From Dysgonamonadaceae bacterium (GTDB lineage Bacteria; Bacteroidota; Bacteroidia; Bacteroidales; Azobacteroidaceae): 7,741 nucleotides of DNA. Positions 6,801 to 7,741 of the stretch are shown piece by piece; positions within the stretch are counted from its first letter, which is position 1, and each line of letters begins with the position of its first letter. The notes under the pieces were generated by a model. That model was not told the DNA's origin and made no database searches. It was given only the letters and a program-made list of their open reading frames with translations. Made by a program: the position numbers and the translations under genes. The stretch spans positions 1 through 7,741 of the forward strand of contig JAITCT010000076.1 of assembly GCA_031282925.1 (NCBI GenBank), in the 5' to 3' direction.

Positions 6801-7164
6801 ACGGGCCGGCGACGCCGCAAACCCGTTTGAACTGTCCGTAATTGACAAATTTCAAAAGTGTGAAGAACGCACTGCGCAAAATCTTTCGGGCGGCGAAAAA
6901 TTTATAGCCTCGCTTGCATTAGCGTTAGGTTTGGCAAATATGGCAGGCAAAAACATGAAAATTGATACAATGTTCATTGACGAAGGCTTCGGAACGCTTG
7001 ATCCGGATTATCTTGATACGGCGCTTTCTGCGCTTTCAAACCTGCAAAATGAAGGGAAACTGATAGGCGTAATTTCTCATTTAACGGAATTGAAAGAACG
7101 CATTGCAACGCACATTGAAGTTACTCCCGTTGGCAACGGACATTCAAAAATAACGAGTGGATAA
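3859..7164 (+). CDS. sbcC: SbcCD ATPase subunit SbcC (Rad50-like SMC-type ATPase)
   Basis: SbcC is the ATP-driven partner of SbcD; two ABC-type heads clamp DNA and long coiled-coil arms dimerise through a zinc hook. Seen here: N-terminal MRILQLKFKNINSLSGEW, Walker A GKTGAGKSS (37-45), Q-loop MLAQGSFAAFLQ with Q150, a Lys/Glu/Gln-rich coiled coil from about 170, zinc hook CPLC at C541/C544 followed by GALEHPYA, a second coiled-coil arm to about 930, then ABC signature LSGGE (1009-1013), Walker B MFIDEGFGTLD (1038-1048) with catalytic E1042, and H-loop H1074. All key residues are intact. With 1101 residues it is slightly longer than E. coli SbcC (1048). In the second arm, residues 631-645 (NCHSRHCELQSEAIS) break the helical composition and look repeat-derived. 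The start follows sbcD by 12 bases without an SD; the product begins exactly at the family's usual N-terminus. It is expected to be co-transcribed with sbcD. Confidence 0.97.
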   Translation: MRILQLKFKNINSLSGEWQIDFTQPQFTANGIFAITGKTGAGKSSILDAISLALFGKTPRVEITGQNNDVMTRGTSDCYSEIVFEVNGKKWKSSWKQERTRTGNLKPVNRQIADAADKIIADQVRVCDGKIIEILGLTFEQFTKVVMLAQGSFAAFLQADKNDKGELLEQITGTEIYGEISKKVYERNKTEKEKLDKILMELGAIKVLSDEETTVLRHEITELEKQKTIIDGELQKIETAKKWLADLENLQRQITAEKSKISGLQQKVESAQTAFEQSEETLKKVKNEKAGIEKILVKVRELDTQITEKTKLLNPVEQSIKELSGKNAELSQLLEKQSNNLEKSQKALEDRKKWAAENEKYKSLTGQYAAIENQNSQVLTLHKDLRNKRQELETAKKELSGKIAALQKAQTDFTEKETALNAKTLELETKKTEFENMLAGKELAYYQQEKENITDFARQIKHLIELENEISKNRQETGKYTETIAACEQTEKELSKKISDNKTVAENLENQINLLDENINFTKTIQSLEEHRRTLADGTPCPLCGALEHPYAIGNIPQSGGKEAELKNLKQQFQTVSTTVRQDEKTLAKLISDKDNALKNKEKEEQSLSENKEKRMAVLDQITALQEGISNCHSRHCELQSEAISDMALLEEIHAQKRQEYKQISGLLSKATECENSIREIQNEELPALQKAKESAEKAKNDAETAQKLAEQQAQTKQTLMEEAEKIHKKKNAELLKILSEYGAENINTLKKYLDDWNTNQSAMNELAEQIGNLKTELALTNSNRENSNKQLETKIAEKHSIEADKQKLSAERFGIFGDRQVANEEYRLKNLLENAETAQRTAETARTDANTELAKNQAIIAEKEKESAEKQRQKITGKSLEELQAELDGKKPQSDLISQQIGAIRQTLATNDENLKNSGKKLKNKEFQQQISNNWGGLNELIGSADGKKYRNFAQALTFEHLIGLANRQLQKMSERYLLKRAGDAANPFELSVIDKFQKCEERTAQNLSGGEKFIASLALALGLANMAGKNMKIDTMFIDEGFGTLDPDYLDTALSALSNLQNEGKLIGVISHLTELKERIATHIEVTPVGNGHSKITSG
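5747..5793 (+). repeat. REP-like palindromic repeat embedded in sbcC
   Basis: The stretch contains cgccattgtgaactgcaaag followed by cgaagcaatc (5761-5790). It resembles the widespread intergenic repeat of the form 'CGTCATTGCGAnnnnnCGAAGCAATC', whose in-frame translation gives peptides such as RHCE..SEAIS; here the product is SRHCELQSEAIS. ATTG (5765-5768) and CAAT (5786-5789) form the inverted ends, and a second ATTGC lies at 5750. The encoded segment holds two Cys and two His inside an otherwise Lys/Glu/Gln-rich coil. The identification is from recalled consensus and composition; no second copy is in the window. Confidence 0.55.
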
Positions 7165-7252
7165 GTTAACGAGACTTGGCAATTTGTAATGCTGCAAATT
7201 AACGAAAAGGAATTTTTACTTGTCAACTCGTCTACTTGTTAACTCATAACTC
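7165..7252. other. Convergent gap between sbcC and the acetyltransferase gene
   Basis: These 88 bases lie between two stop codons facing each other. They contain a weak 6-bp inverted repeat (AATTTG 7181-7186 with CAAATT 7195-7200) that lacks an immediate T-run, and the two-copy 16-base repeat at 7218-7249. No convincing terminator is seen, although convergent transcripts must end near here. Confidence 0.5.
7218..7249. repeat. Two-copy 16-bp tandem repeat
   Basis: The unit acttgtcaactcgtct (7218-7233) is followed directly by acttgttaactcataa (7234-7249): 12 of 16 positions agree, and the first 12 differ only once. A partial gttaacgag at 7165-7173 is an inverted relative. The sequence shares AACTCGT with the sbcD/sbcC junction, which points to the same family of intergenic filler repeats. 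Confidence 0.6.
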
Positions 7253-7720
7253 TTACAAATACTTCCGCCAGTAATAATGATTCGGCTCCAGCTCGCCGAA
7301 CCCTTCGCTACGATACAGTTTTTGAGCATTGACATTATCCTCGCGCACTTCGAGCGTAATCCGGCAGCAACCCCGTTTTTCGGCTTCCGCGGTAATCGCC
7401 TGCATCAGTTTCCGTCCCACTCCTTTCCCCCGGTATTCTTTCAACACAATGATGTCGTGAATGTTAATCATCGGGCGAATCGCAAAAGTTGCAAAATTCT
7501 CAAAAGCAGTCAATAAACCGACGAAAACCCCATCCGTTTCCGCAAGAATAACAACCGATTTCGGATGTTTTTCCAATCCTTCGACCAAACGGACTTGTTC
7601 GTTTTCATCCAGCCGTTTACCGCCGCCCATTGCATCCGTGATGTAAGCATTCGTCAACCTTGCAATCGCCTTTCTGTGAGCCGTATTTGCATAATCGCAA
7701 ATAACTAATTGTATGTTCAT
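7253..7720 (-). CDS. GNAT-family N-acetyltransferase
   Basis: The 155-residue protein is a single GNAT domain, which transfers an acetyl group from acetyl-CoA to an amine on a small molecule, peptide or protein; the substrate cannot be told from sequence. The acetyl-CoA pyrophosphate loop is clear: VLKEYRGKGVGRKLM with R97-G98-K99-G100-V101-G102. The preceding strand is INIHDIIV (86-92) and motif B is RITLEVREDNVNAQKLYRSEGF (120-141), with Tyr136 at the usual position of the general-acid tyrosine. The N-terminal part (1-30) has the helix-rich start typical of the fold. Length is normal and the gene is complete. It starts at the ATG complementary to 7718-7720; no SD is seen and only 21 bases of its upstream region are in the window. 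It converges on sbcC and is therefore transcribed separately. Confidence 0.92.
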   Translation of the reverse strand: MNIQLVICDYANTAHRKAIARLTNAYITDAMGGGKRLDENEQVRLVEGLEKHPKSVVILAETDGVFVGLLTAFENFATFAIRPMINIHDIIVLKEYRGKGVGRKLMQAITAEAEKRGCCRITLEVREDNVNAQKLYRSEGFGELEPNHYYWRKYL

Positions 7721-7741
7721 ATCGTTTTTTGTAACTAAGGC

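Noticed and set aside
7181..7200. Inverted repeat AATTTG/CAAATT as a terminator after sbcC
   Set aside because: Only six AT-rich pairs, an eight-base loop and no T-run directly after it on either strand; too weak to call.

Overview
The window looks like a chromosomal segment from a member of the Bacteroidota, probably Bacteroidales. The evidence is AT-rich intergenic DNA, mostly absent Shine-Dalgarno sequences, one good match to the Bacteroidota -7 consensus TAnnTTTG, lipoproteins of the kind common in this phylum, and short intergenic fillers of the types gtaactcgtaact and gataatggataatt. The genus cannot be named from the sequence alone.

Left block (1-2040, + strand): an envelope-lipoprotein operon. 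It holds the 3' part of a CsgG-family gene cut by the window edge, a small lipoprotein with a PEGA-like beta domain, a DUF4810 lipoprotein, and a DUF799/GNA1162-type lipoprotein. All three junctions are ATGA overlaps, so the genes are very likely co-transcribed and translationally coupled. The set resembles the CsgG-DUF4810-DUF799 cluster of proteobacteria, with one extra gene inserted. A strong hairpin terminator at 2064-2105 closes the operon.

Middle (2106-2391): a noncoding AT-rich stretch with a candidate promoter directly behind the terminator and a short degenerate repeat. No convincing gene is present.

Right block (2392-7164, + strand): sbcD and sbcC, encoding the Mre11/Rad50-type nuclease-ATPase SbcCD, 12 bases apart. 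All catalytic motifs are intact in both. Two oddities stand out. SbcD carries a C-terminal tail of nine perfect-length 21-bp repeats encoding LKESNEx heptads. The distal coiled-coil arm of SbcC carries a short stretch (about 5747-5793) that looks like an in-frame REP-like palindromic repeat.

Right edge (7253-7720, - strand): a complete GNAT-family N-acetyltransferase, convergent with sbcC. The 88-base convergent gap holds a two-copy 16-bp repeat related in sequence to the sbcD/sbcC junction.

There is no wholly new system in view. The most interesting items are the two repeat-derived peptide segments inside the palindrome-processing nuclease, and the extra lipoprotein in the CsgG cluster.
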